Assembly: GCF_022763245.1 (NCBI RefSeq)
Contig: NZ_JALEGV010000005.1
Coordinates: forward strand, 62,001-126,000
Source: Oricola sp.
GTDB taxonomy: Bacteria > Pseudomonadota > Alphaproteobacteria > Rhizobiales > Rhizobiaceae
Length of the DNA stretch: 64,000 nucleotides
Reading direction: 5' to 3'
The position numbers were made by a program, and so were the translations under genes. Every line of letters begins with the position of its first letter. The stretch's first letter is position 1. Shown here piece after piece: positions 47,572-55,335 of the stretch. Below the pieces are notes generated by a model. The model saw only the letters and a program-made list of their open reading frames with translations, ran no database searches and was not told where the DNA came from.

Positions 47572-47609
47572 CGCATCCAATCCGGTTGGCAACGGAGGCA
47601 CGCGACGCA
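47506..47609. repeat. 104-bp direct repeat, copy 1 (start of RF2-like gene)
   Basis: These 104 bases recur at 50709-50812 with a single mismatch (A versus C near the end). In copy 1 they encode the N-terminus of the RF2-like protein. Sequences on either side differ from those around copy 2, except for a diverged match to the end of the 50851-52644 gene. Confidence 0.95.
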
Positions 47610-47696
47610 ACGCCTCGACTGCACCGGCTCCGGTCGGTTTCGCCCTGTCGAAGGCTAGGGCATGGCCGCCTGAGGGTCCATCCCAACGCCGGCTGC

Positions 47697-47760
47697 GGCT
47701 GCCGCGCCTTCAGCTTCTCGTTGTGGCCGCGAAGTCTCACGCGATCCTTTGTGCCAGGCC
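47697..47760 (-). pseudogene. Remnant of the C-terminus of the 50851-52644 gene
   Basis: Read on the minus strand this stretch encodes GTKDRVRLRGHNEKLKAR, which matches the last residues of the complete gene at 50851 (SAKDRDKFRRYYEKLKAR). The stop codon TAA there is GCA here, and nothing upstream continues the homology in an intact frame. It places a second, decayed copy of that gene's end directly next to copy 1 of the 104-bp repeat. Confidence 0.6.
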
Positions 47761-47840
47761 GTGAACCCATAAATTGAACGCTTGCGATCGTCAGCTCAGG
47801 CGTCATTGCGCCACACCATCGATCCTGCAATCACTGCGGT

Positions 47841-48263
47841 ATGAGCAATCTGATTATCGAACCCGGCGGTGGATTGAGGGGCCTCCCACTCGGCTCATCC
47901 AGGAGTAGGGTGCGCATCTTCTTCGGAAATGGCCATCAGCCGTTCAAGCGCACGTTGGATAGTGACGAGGCAGACTTTTGGCCCAACGATGGCGTATTTG
48001 CTTACTATGATAGTGGGCAAATGCTCGAAGCTTTAGAGATTTCAAGTCTCTGCGAGGCTACCTTGCAGGGAATTTCCCTCACGACCGTGACGATGGGCGA
48101 AGCCATCGATTGGTTGCGTGCGCTTGATCCCGAACTTCGTCTCGAACCCGACGGAGCGACATCGATCAAGTTAGGCGTTGGCGTTTGGTCATCGACGGGA
48201 GAGCCTGATGAGCCAGTCATGTCGGTGATCACGTTTGGCCCTGGATATTACGGCCAAGCGTGA
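47841..48263 (+). CDS. Unrecognised 140-residue protein
   Basis: This compact, acidic, beta-rich protein starts MSNLIIEPGGGLRGLPLG, has a central DFWPNDGVFAYYDSGQMLEALEIS and ends VMSVITFGPGYYGQA. No signal peptide or TM is seen. Base composition is lower in GC than the core genes. Size, acidity and isolation in an IS-rich region resemble small cytosolic immunity proteins of polymorphic toxin systems, but no toxin gene is adjacent, so I give no function. It ends just before an IS5 remnant. Confidence 0.6.
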   Translation: MSNLIIEPGGGLRGLPLGSSRSRVRIFFGNGHQPFKRTLDSDEADFWPNDGVFAYYDSGQMLEALEISSLCEATLQGISLTTVTMGEAIDWLRALDPELRLEPDGATSIKLGVGVWSSTGEPDEPVMSVITFGPGYYGQA

Positions 48264-48279
48264 AGTCGCGGTTGAATGA

Positions 48280-48502
48280 ATGTTGGCTGGCACTTTCGTA
48301 TCGCGCCGAACTTTGATTCAAGCTCACCATGGGCCATATGATCTGACTGACTTCGAATGGCGCGTGATCGAACAGCTGCTGCCCGACAAGCCGCGAGGCG
48401 TGCCCCGCGTTGATGACCGCCGCGTGTTGAGAGGATTTCCTGGCCATGATCCAACTCGCCTCAATGCGCCTGTGGCTCCGCGTTTATGAGTCTACGGCCT
48501 AG
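48280..48502 (+). pseudogene. IS5-family transposase with internal deletion
   Basis: The first part encodes an IS5-type N-terminus (YDLTDFEWRVIEQLLPDKPRG, then VPRVDDRRVL). Directly after, in another frame, the C-terminus of the same kind of transposase follows (FLAMIQLASMRLWLRVYESTA) and ends with TAG at 48500-48502. The central catalytic DDE region is missing. The stop codon lies inside a CTAG where the next element is inserted. Confidence 0.8.
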
Positions 48503-48711
48503 GGTCAGGACCCATTGATTTCAACGATGCCGAATGACCGGTTCGAGCCCTTAGTAGTCATTCACCTCGGCAATGCGGTCGGCAGCTTCGCCCCTCCAAT
48601 CAGTCGTTCACCGCCAGCACCCTGCGAAACCCCCACCAAGCGATTTTCAAAACAGCCTCTTGGAAAGAAGGAGGAATTTGTGAAATGGTTTAATCGAAGA
48701 CAGAATGTCCG

Positions 48712-49515
48712 CTACGAAGCGTAAAACGATGATGCCGCACCAAGTACAACCAAGAAGAGCGCAGTGATGATTGAAATTACAGTCGATGTCAGGAGGTAGC
48801 TTCGAAAGCGGACAACCATCCGCAGTCTTTCACCATTGCCTTCGATCCTGAAGCTATGCGCCAAGTTTGGAGATAGACAGCCACGCAAATACACAAATGG
48901 AATGAAGAATATAAGGCTTGGAAGACAGACCGCCATAAGGAAGTCTGGAGACCGCCTCTTATGCTCAATAATTTTTGTGCCATGTACAATGCTACTCGCA
49001 ACACTATCTAAATTCTTTTGACGCTCATCAAGTGAGGGATACATTTCCTCATACATTTCGTAGTCCTCGAACAGCGCTAGGATTCGGGCTTTTGCGGCGA
49101 GAGGATCATTTTTGTGATTGATCCAAAGTCTGTATAGAATTAAATCAACATCTTTCATGTCTTTATACACATCGACATCTCCGTTAGCGATGGACCTGAC
49201 AAATATCATTTCAGCACGAAGATAAATTCCACACAACCCTGTCCAGAGTATTACTATGTCTTTTGCGTAGTCTGGCATTGAAATTTCTATTCCAATTATC
49301 CATCTTAGGACAGTCAAAACAAAATTAATAGCGCTGTAAAATATATACTGATAGCTCGCTATTATCTTCATCATATATTCATGAATATCTATAGTGAATA
49401 CATTAAAAATAAGCGTTGCGAGCGAGATAGCGAAAATGAAGTTGGATAGCATTGACATGACATCGCGCACCAATGTTTGCGTAAGCTTCCAATAAAAGGC
49501 TCGGTATGGTCGCAT
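48712..49515 (-). CDS. Unknown membrane protein, passenger in IS5-type element
   Basis: This 267-residue protein has low GC and A/T-ending codons unlike its surroundings. Two or three N-terminal TM segments (~20-42, ~50-75, possibly ~85-105) are followed by a charged cytoplasmic domain (~115-195, with ALFEDYEMYEEMYPSLDERQ) and two more TM segments (~193-212 and ~240-262). No family is recognised. The 2TM-cytosolic-2TM topology is seen in some defence effectors and small sensors, but no motif supports that here. It is surely acquired with the element. Confidence 0.6.
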   Translation of the reverse strand: MRPYRAFYWKLTQTLVRDVMSMLSNFIFAISLATLIFNVFTIDIHEYMMKIIASYQYIFYSAINFVLTVLRWIIGIEISMPDYAKDIVILWTGLCGIYLRAEMIFVRSIANGDVDVYKDMKDVDLILYRLWINHKNDPLAAKARILALFEDYEMYEEMYPSLDERQKNLDSVASSIVHGTKIIEHKRRSPDFLMAVCLPSLIFFIPFVYLRGCLSPNLAHSFRIEGNGERLRMVVRFRSYLLTSTVISIITALFLVVLGAASSFYAS

Positions 49516-49943
49516 GTTAACAATCTTCAGCTATTCGACGGTGGCTTGAGTGTAGTTAGTGATGGAATGGAGCGATAGTGTTTGGGAACATTGTTCATCC
49601 TATGGCTATGGTGCTGGAAGTCGGTGTGATGATGTGGAGGAAATCCGTATTTGGTCAGCAACTTGCTCAGTTGCCGGTCGCGGCGTCTTCACCAGCTCGC
49701 GCACGTCATTGAGCGCACCTGTCGGCCGTGACACTTCGTACCAGAGAGCAGCGATCCGCGAGGTAGAGGTGCGGCCCGTTCGTACGGATGAACTGCTTGC
49801 CGTCGCCTACACAGTATTTGTCCCATCGTCGCGGAAGCCGACGTTCGTCAAACGGCCGCTTCGTCCGCGACTCGGTCATTCGCATCTACCGGGATTCAAA
49901 CCTTGTGAACTGTATGATTCAAATGGGCAGGAGGAATTGCCCC
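49516..49943. other. 428-base gap inside the IS5-type element
   Basis: No convincing gene is present. A frame of 130 codons on the plus strand from 49559 lacks protein character. On the minus strand, around 49740-49800, a short stretch reads DGKQFIRTNGPHLYLAD before stops appear, which may be a fragment of a lost gene. AGGAGG at 49929-49934 is the ribosome site of the following transposase. Confidence 0.5.
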
Positions 49944-50659
49944 ATGTCTGATCAATATTGGCTCACCGAAACCCAACTTGAGCGTATCCGACAATACTTC
50001 CCACGATCTCGTGGAGGGCCGCGTGTCGATGACCGTCGTGCCGTTAGCGGGATTATCCACGTCATTCTCAACGGTCTGAGATGGCGGGACGCGCCTGAGG
50101 TCGATGGACCCCACAAGACACTCTACAACCGCTTCGTTCGATGATCACGAAAGGGCGTCTTTGACCGCATATTCAGCGGCTTGGTAACTGGCTCCCCAGA
50201 ACCAGATATTTTCATGATTGACGCCACGCATCTGAAAGCGCACCGGACTGCCTGTAGCCTGGAAAAAAGGCTGTTGCTCGCCGTATCGGGCGAACAAAGG
50301 GCAGACCGATTGTACTCTGCTTGAGCGAAGGCCAGCTGTCAGATCATGTGGGAGCTAAATTGATCTATCCGGCAATGCCGAATGCCAACGTGCTGATCGG
50401 CGATACGGGCTATGACAGCGATGAGTTCCGCGATGCATTGAAAGCCCGTAATGTTAGAGTCTGTATCCCGCCCCGATCAAACCGGAGCGCGCCGAGCGTC
50501 TACTCAAAGACCCTGTACAAGAAACGTCACAAAATCGAAAACATGTTCGCCAAGTTGAAGGACTGGCGGCGCATCGCAACCAGATACGACCGTTGCGCAC
50601 ATACATTCATGTCGTCGATCTGTATCGCAGCGACCGTCATCTTCTGGATCAATCAATGA
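49944..50659 (+). pseudogene. Broken IS5-family (IS427-like) transposase
   Basis: The ATG at 49944 has an AGGAGG ribosome site. The frame encodes a typical N-terminus (YWLTETQLERIRQYFPRSRGG, NGLRWRDAPEVDGPHKTLYNRF) and then hits TGA at 50142 where a Trp is expected. It continues in frame with RKGVFDRIFSGL and MIDATHLKAHRTA (first DDE Asp). The middle then loses sequence and shifts frame; from 50321 it reads LSEGQLSDHVGAKL, GDTGYDSDEFR (second Asp) and RHKIENMFAKLKDWRRIATRYDR. At least two lesions make it inactive. Confidence 0.85.
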
Positions 50660-50708
50660 GTCCTGAGCCTAGTCCTGTCAGTCCACGGGTGAAGCAAAAC
50701 CCCGCTGC

Positions 50709-50812
50709 GTCCGCCTCGCCCTGAAGCAACGCCTCGACCGAGGCACGATCCGGCATGTCGTCTTGTCCAGCCATCGCATCCAATCCGGTTGGCAACGGCG
50801 GCACGCGACGCA
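50709..50812. repeat. 104-bp direct repeat, copy 2
   Basis: Identical to 47506-47609 at 103 of 104 positions. On the minus strand it encodes the N-terminus of the RF2-like protein again (MAGQDDMPDRASVEALLQGEAD), then departs into unrelated sequence and stops. Upstream of this copy, GGGGAGG stands before a GTG, a good ribosome site that copy 1 lacks. Copy 2 may therefore be the original 5' end of the RF2-like gene. Confidence 0.95.
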
Positions 50813-50850
50813 CCTCCCCGGAGACCCTTTCCCCCAACGCCCTCCGCCCG

Positions 50851-52644
50851 TTACCGCGCCTTCAGCTTCTCGTAGTAGCGGCGGAACTTGTCGCGGTCCT
50901 TCGCGCTCTTGTCGCTGATCGGCAGGATGCGCGCCTCGTAGATCGCCAGCGCCTCGTCGCGCAGCGACAGGTCGGCCAGCGCCTGGGCGGCGGTGTCGAG
51001 GTAGCCGATCTCGTCGGTGGCGGCGGCGAGCTTGCGGGTGAGCTTTTCGTAGGTCCGGCGATCCTGGCCATAGGTCCGGCTCTCATGCATCTCCCAGACC
51101 TGCGCGTTCAGCGAGGACAGGGTCAGAAGCATGTAGCGGCGCGTCACCGGCCCCGAATTTCCGTCGGTGCGCACCGTCATGACGAAGCCGGCGCGGGAAA
51201 TGAAGTGCTGCGCGTTGGCGCTGGGCGTGACGCCGCGCCCCAGGCCGACGCCGGTGATCTCGACATGCCCCTCGGGGATCGTCGTCACCTGCATCTTGTC
51301 GAGCTTGGCCGTGCCGCGTGTCGTCACGAGGTCGTGCGTGTGGTAGCCGCCCTGCCGCTCGCCCTTGTAATCCCGGCCGAGATACGGACCGACGGTCGCC
51401 AGGCTGCGCGCTTCCACCAGCTTCACGCTTCTCGTGCTGCCGTCCTTGCGCACGAAGAGGCCCGCAAGGGTCTTGTCATCGAGCACCGGGTGGTCGGCGA
51501 TCGTGTCGAGCGGCAGATAGGCGACCGAATGGGCCTTGCCGTTCATGCTCGTCGGCCTGACCTTCAGCACCGGGCCGGACAGGGCCCGGTCGATGCTCTG
51601 CAGCCGCACGGTCCCGCCCTTCTCCTTGTAGGCATAGACGCGCGGCCAGTATGTCGACGAGGCCGGCGTGCTGACGGGCGACCGGCCCAGGCGCTTCCTC
51701 AGCGCGTTGTAGAGGCCGCGATAGGATTTGCGGGTCTTCTCGTTGTAATCCGGGAGCCGCGGCAGGATGCGCGTCTCGTAGAGCCCGAGCGCGGCCTGCG
51801 CGTCGCCCCCGTCGGCGTAGAGCTGCGCGACGGTGTCCAGATTGCCCACATAGTCGCTCGCGTCCGCGAGCTTGCGGGCCAGCGTCTCGTAGACGCGGTC
51901 CGGTCCGGGATAGAACCGGTTCTTGTGCGCGGTCCACAGAAGGTTGTTGGCCGATTCGGTCGCCACGAAGGGGTAATAGCGGGGAAGCGGCGATTCCTGC
52001 CATTTGCCGTTGAAGCGGCGGTACTCCGAGATCATGAGGATCTGGCCGACGATCTGGATTTTCTGCTTGCTTTCGTGATCGCGTATCCAGTTGTTCGACA
52101 TGAACACGGTCTGCCGCGGCACGTAGCCGTAGGTCAGGGAGTCGATCTCCGTTTCGCGCAGACGGTCGATCTCGTCCTCGCGCGACTCTGCCATGATGGC
52201 ATGGGCGAAGTCCGCGTCGCTGAAGGACGAGAACATGTCCTTGGAGGCCGTGTAGATGTCGGTCGCATACTCCTTGACCCGCGTCAGGTAGCTCACATGC
52301 CCGATCCTCAGGCGCGGGCCGTCGGGGCTGCTCCGGACGATGAACGAGGCGATGTCCGACATCGCGAACACCGGCAGTTGCGCGGCCTCGTCCGGCCTGA
52401 ACGCGTAGGCGGAGAATTCGCCAGGGCGGCCGTCGCGCCGCCTGAACTTCACGTCGTAGGCACTGCCGGGCAGGAACTCTTCGCGCAGCCGGATCAGTTC
52501 GCCGGTCTTGAGCTGCACATAGACGCCCGGTTCGGCGGCCCGCGCCAGTGTCGGCGTCGCCAATACTGCCGCCATGAGCGCCATCAGCGCGTATAGACGG
52601 ATGAGCGCGGCGCCCGGCGCCCGCATGAACTCGGCCTTGCTCAT
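50851..52644 (-). CDS. Exported protein with duplicated helical unit, unknown function
   Basis: This 597-residue protein has a signal peptide (~38 residues, LARAAEP) and two similar halves. Each half has a beta-rich region and ends in a TPR-like helical unit: RVYETLARKLADASDYVGNLD, AALGLYETRILP in the first, and RTYEKLTRKLAAATDEIGYLD, EALAIYEARILP in the second. I recognise no family. The ATG at 52644 follows GGGGGA at 5 bases. A long upstream extension in the same frame is antisense to the DMT transporter gene and is not real. A decayed copy of its 3' end lies at 47697. Confidence 0.72.
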   Translation of the reverse strand: MSKAEFMRAPGAALIRLYALMALMAAVLATPTLARAAEPGVYVQLKTGELIRLREEFLPGSAYDVKFRRRDGRPGEFSAYAFRPDEAAQLPVFAMSDIASFIVRSSPDGPRLRIGHVSYLTRVKEYATDIYTASKDMFSSFSDADFAHAIMAESREDEIDRLRETEIDSLTYGYVPRQTVFMSNNWIRDHESKQKIQIVGQILMISEYRRFNGKWQESPLPRYYPFVATESANNLLWTAHKNRFYPGPDRVYETLARKLADASDYVGNLDTVAQLYADGGDAQAALGLYETRILPRLPDYNEKTRKSYRGLYNALRKRLGRSPVSTPASSTYWPRVYAYKEKGGTVRLQSIDRALSGPVLKVRPTSMNGKAHSVAYLPLDTIADHPVLDDKTLAGLFVRKDGSTRSVKLVEARSLATVGPYLGRDYKGERQGGYHTHDLVTTRGTAKLDKMQVTTIPEGHVEITGVGLGRGVTPSANAQHFISRAGFVMTVRTDGNSGPVTRRYMLLTLSSLNAQVWEMHESRTYGQDRRTYEKLTRKLAAATDEIGYLDTAAQALADLSLRDEALAIYEARILPISDKSAKDRDKFRRYYEKLKAR

Positions 52645-52890
52645 GAAATCCCCCATTTTATCCCGGCATCCTAGGGGCGGATTTCCGTTGAGGAAAGTGC
52701 AGCCGGCCGTTTTGTCTGGAGAAAGACCATGCGGCGGGCGCGGCTGTTCTGGCGCGCTCCCGGACCGTTCGCGGGCCGCGCGGGCGCCGCGTCGGATTTG
52801 GCCCGCGGGTCGTCGCGAATACGGGATGACCGGCCGGTGAAACTGGCCTATAGGCGCGGCATACGCTTCGGACCGGACAGGGAGATCGGC

Positions 52891-53853
52891 ATGCACGGCG
52901 AAAGCAACGCGCTTGTGCGCGGCCTCGGGCTCGCCTTTCTGGGCTTTGCGCTGTTTGCCACCCACGACGCCATCATCAAGGCCGTGGGGCAGCATTATTC
53001 GATCTTCCAGATCATCTTCTTCGCCATGTTGTTCGCCTTCGTGCCGATGTCGATCGCCATGCTGGCCGACCAGAAGCCGGCGAATTTCCGGCCGCGCCAT
53101 CCCTGGCTCGTGATGCTGCGCGCGATCCTGGCGCTGATCGCGATGAGCGCGGGGTTCTTCGCCTTCGTGCGGCTGCCGCTGGCGGAGGTCTACGCGCTGC
53201 TGTTCGCGACGCCGCTGCTGATCACGGTCCTGTCCGTGCCGCTCCTCGGCGAGACCGTGCGGGCGCGGCGCTGGGCGGCCGTCGTCGTCGGGCTCGTCGG
53301 CGTGATGATCGTGCTGCGGCCGGGCGTCACCAGCCTGTCGGTCGGGCATCTGGCGGCGCTGTGCTCCGCCTTCGCCGCCGCCTCGGCCGCGATCATCGTG
53401 CGCAAGATCGGCGCGCAGGAGCGCTCCGCCGTGCTGATCCTCTACCCGATGCTGTCGTCGATCGTGCTGATGGGCGCGACGCTGCCCTGGGTCTACAAGC
53501 CCGTCGACCTCACCTCGCTCGCCCTGATGGCCGCCGTCGGCCTGATGTCGGTCACCGCCCAGTTGTGCACCATCACCGCCTACCGACACGCCCCCGCCGC
53601 CGTTATCGCCCCGACTCAGTATAGCCAAATCTTATGGGCAACGGTGTTCGGCATGGCCTTCTTCTCTGAGCGGCCCGACGCGATGGTGGCGCTCGGGGCG
53701 AGTATTGTTATAGCTTCAGGTATCTTCATCGTATGGCGGGAAAGCCGGCCGGACGTCTCGGAGCGCAATCCGGTGCTCAAGACGCCCAATCCGCGTTTCG
53801 ACGCGGGTCCCTCGCCGCGGCCGACGGACTGGCGCGATCGCGACATCGGCTGA
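52891..53853 (+). CDS. DMT-family transporter (two EamA domains)
   Basis: This 320-residue inner-membrane protein has ten TM helices in two EamA repeats (~8-140 and ~150-285). Landmarks are ALFATHDAIIKAVG in helix 1, LPLAEVYALLFATPLLITVLS in the first repeat and APTQYSQILWATVFGMAFFSE in the second. DMT proteins export or import small metabolites; the substrate is unknown. AGGGAGA precedes the ATG. A polar 30-residue tail follows the last helix. Confidence 0.9.
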   Translation: MHGESNALVRGLGLAFLGFALFATHDAIIKAVGQHYSIFQIIFFAMLFAFVPMSIAMLADQKPANFRPRHPWLVMLRAILALIAMSAGFFAFVRLPLAEVYALLFATPLLITVLSVPLLGETVRARRWAAVVVGLVGVMIVLRPGVTSLSVGHLAALCSAFAAASAAIIVRKIGAQERSAVLILYPMLSSIVLMGATLPWVYKPVDLTSLALMAAVGLMSVTAQLCTITAYRHAPAAVIAPTQYSQILWATVFGMAFFSERPDAMVALGASIVIASGIFIVWRESRPDVSERNPVLKTPNPRFDAGPSPRPTDWRDRDIG

Positions 53854-54037
53854 CGGTCGCCACCAAAGTCGAATACACGGGGCGAATTCTTCAAGAAATC
53901 GCCGAGAAACCGCCCTATTCGAGCCATCTTTCTGCATTTTTCAGCAGCGAGATGAAGCTCAGCACTGCAGCACGTCTGCGATACGACTTGCATGACGCCG
54001 TTATGCGGCGCCTCCGCTCAACAAAAAAGAAGAAAAC

Positions 54038-54736
54038 ATGTCGATCAACTGGCTCGCCTTCGCGGGACCTTCAAACCTGCGCTCTATTCTCGCTCTCACA
54101 TTCTGCACGACTGCCATCGCATCTGTCGCTACGCCCTTGCGGACGCCACAGCCCGTCATTGCCTTGCCGTATGTCCGGTTCGTGATCGAAAGCGCCGTCT
54201 TCCTCAATCCACCACTGACCGCGATCGAGCAGGCGACCTTGGAGTCTAAGATCGAGATTCCCCTACCCGATCCGCTTCTGACATTCGCCGTCCACAAACC
54301 GCTACTCGAACAACCTCCTGCGGTTCCTATCATGCCGGTCGTCTCAAAGGCAGAGAAAGCCTGCCTCGCAACCGCGATCTATTTCGAGGCACGGGGCGAG
54401 TCGGCACGGGGCCAGATGGCTGTGGCGCAGGTCATCTTGAACAGGATGGAAAGCCGACGCTATCCGGACACGATCTGCGGCGTGGTCTATCAGAACAGCA
54501 ATCGCCGCAATGCCTGCCAGTTCTCCTTCACGTGCGACGGGCACCCCGACGTGACCCGCGAGAAGAGCGCATGGAAGCGGGCGCAAACTATCGCCGCTGA
54601 TGTCCTGTCCGGACGTGGGGATGTCGGGGCTGTCGCCAGCGCCACCCATTATCATGCCGATTCCGTACAACCGCGCTGGGCACGCAAATTGAAACGGCTG
54701 TCAAAGATCGGCCGGCATGTCTTCTATCAGGGCTGA
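54038..54736 (+). CDS. Cell wall hydrolase, SleB-like (Hydrolase_2)
   Basis: This 232-residue protein has an N-terminal hydrophobic segment (~15-33), a Pro-rich linker and a SleB-type lytic domain at ~105-232. The catalytic Glu lies in AIYFEARGESARGQMAVAQ, with VILNRMESRRYPDTICGVVYQ and FSFTCDGHPD following, then THYHAD. It should cut peptidoglycan glycan strands in the periplasm. Such paralogs are common in rhizobia in place of germination enzymes. Confidence 0.88.
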   Translation: MSINWLAFAGPSNLRSILALTFCTTAIASVATPLRTPQPVIALPYVRFVIESAVFLNPPLTAIEQATLESKIEIPLPDPLLTFAVHKPLLEQPPAVPIMPVVSKAEKACLATAIYFEARGESARGQMAVAQVILNRMESRRYPDTICGVVYQNSNRRNACQFSFTCDGHPDVTREKSAWKRAQTIAADVLSGRGDVGAVASATHYHADSVQPRWARKLKRLSKIGRHVFYQG

Positions 54737-54826
54737 CGAGGCGCCAGACACCGTCTCCTCGCGACCATCCGCCACTCCCCCGGCTCGAGAATTTGGAGTA
54801 TGTGGTCGGGACAATGGAGATGACGA

Positions 54827-55207
54827 ATGACCGATGACCAGTATCCGCCGCTGCCGCCCATGACGACCGGCCCCGCCGGAAAATGCCCGCATTGCGGCGA
54901 AGGCTCGATCTTCAACGGGTTCATCACGTTGAAGGAACGTTGCGACGTGTGCGGGCTCGACCTGTCTTTCGCCGATGCGGCTGACGGCCCCGCTTTTTTC
55001 GTGATGCTGATCGCCTCGGTCCCGGTTCTGGGTTTTGCCTTGTGGATGACCTTGTCGGTCGGCGCTGCCTATTGGCTGACCGCGCTCCTGACGCTGCCGC
55101 TTCTCGTTCTTTTCTGCGTCCTTCCTCTGCGCCCGATCAAGGGCTGGCTGGTCTCGAGCCAATACTTTCACAAGGCCGAACAGGGCCGACTCGACCACGA
55201 GCACTGA
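54827..55207 (+). CDS. DUF983 zinc-ribbon membrane protein
   Basis: This 126-residue protein has a four-Cys zinc ribbon (CPHCGEGSIFNGF ... CDVCGLDL, residues ~20-45) followed by two TM helices (~55-76 and ~82-103) and a cytoplasmic tail. The pattern is that of DUF983, conserved in alphaproteobacteria, often near cytochrome oxidase genes. The function is unknown. GGAGAT lies 5-6 bases before the ATG. Confidence 0.9.
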   Translation: MTDDQYPPLPPMTTGPAGKCPHCGEGSIFNGFITLKERCDVCGLDLSFADAADGPAFFVMLIASVPVLGFALWMTLSVGAAYWLTALLTLPLLVLFCVLPLRPIKGWLVSSQYFHKAEQGRLDHEH

Positions 55208-55335
55208 CTTCTGTTCTTGAGATCAACGCGCAAATGCGGCATGAGACGTCATGGGGCATGCATTGCGTTGCGAGCCGGTTTGCGTCTGATTCGAACCGAC
55301 CGGCCCGAAGGTAGTACGGGGTCGCCGGCAGCCAG

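Larger units (their letters stand above)
48503..50668. mobile_element. Degenerate IS5-type element carrying a passenger gene
   Basis: The ends are 18-bp inverted repeats with 16 matches: GGTCAGGACCCATTGATT at 48503-48520 and its near reverse complement at 50651-50668. Both ends are flanked by CTAG (48499-48502 and 50669-50672), the 4-bp target duplication typical of IS5. Inside lie a membrane protein gene (minus strand, 48712-49515) and a broken IS5 transposase (plus strand, 49944-50659). The element sits in the end of an older IS5 remnant. At 2.2 kb it is far longer than a simple IS5, which fits a passenger gene or secondary insertion. Confidence 0.75.

Noticed and set aside
49559..49951. 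130-codon plus-strand frame between the membrane gene and the IS5 transposase
   Set aside because: No ribosome site and no protein-like composition; the stretch appears to be eroded sequence.
52729..53628. Long minus-strand extension of the 50851-52644 gene through the DMT transporter
   Set aside because: The added residues are low-complexity and antisense to clear TM helices. The signal peptide and ribosome site mark the start at 52644.
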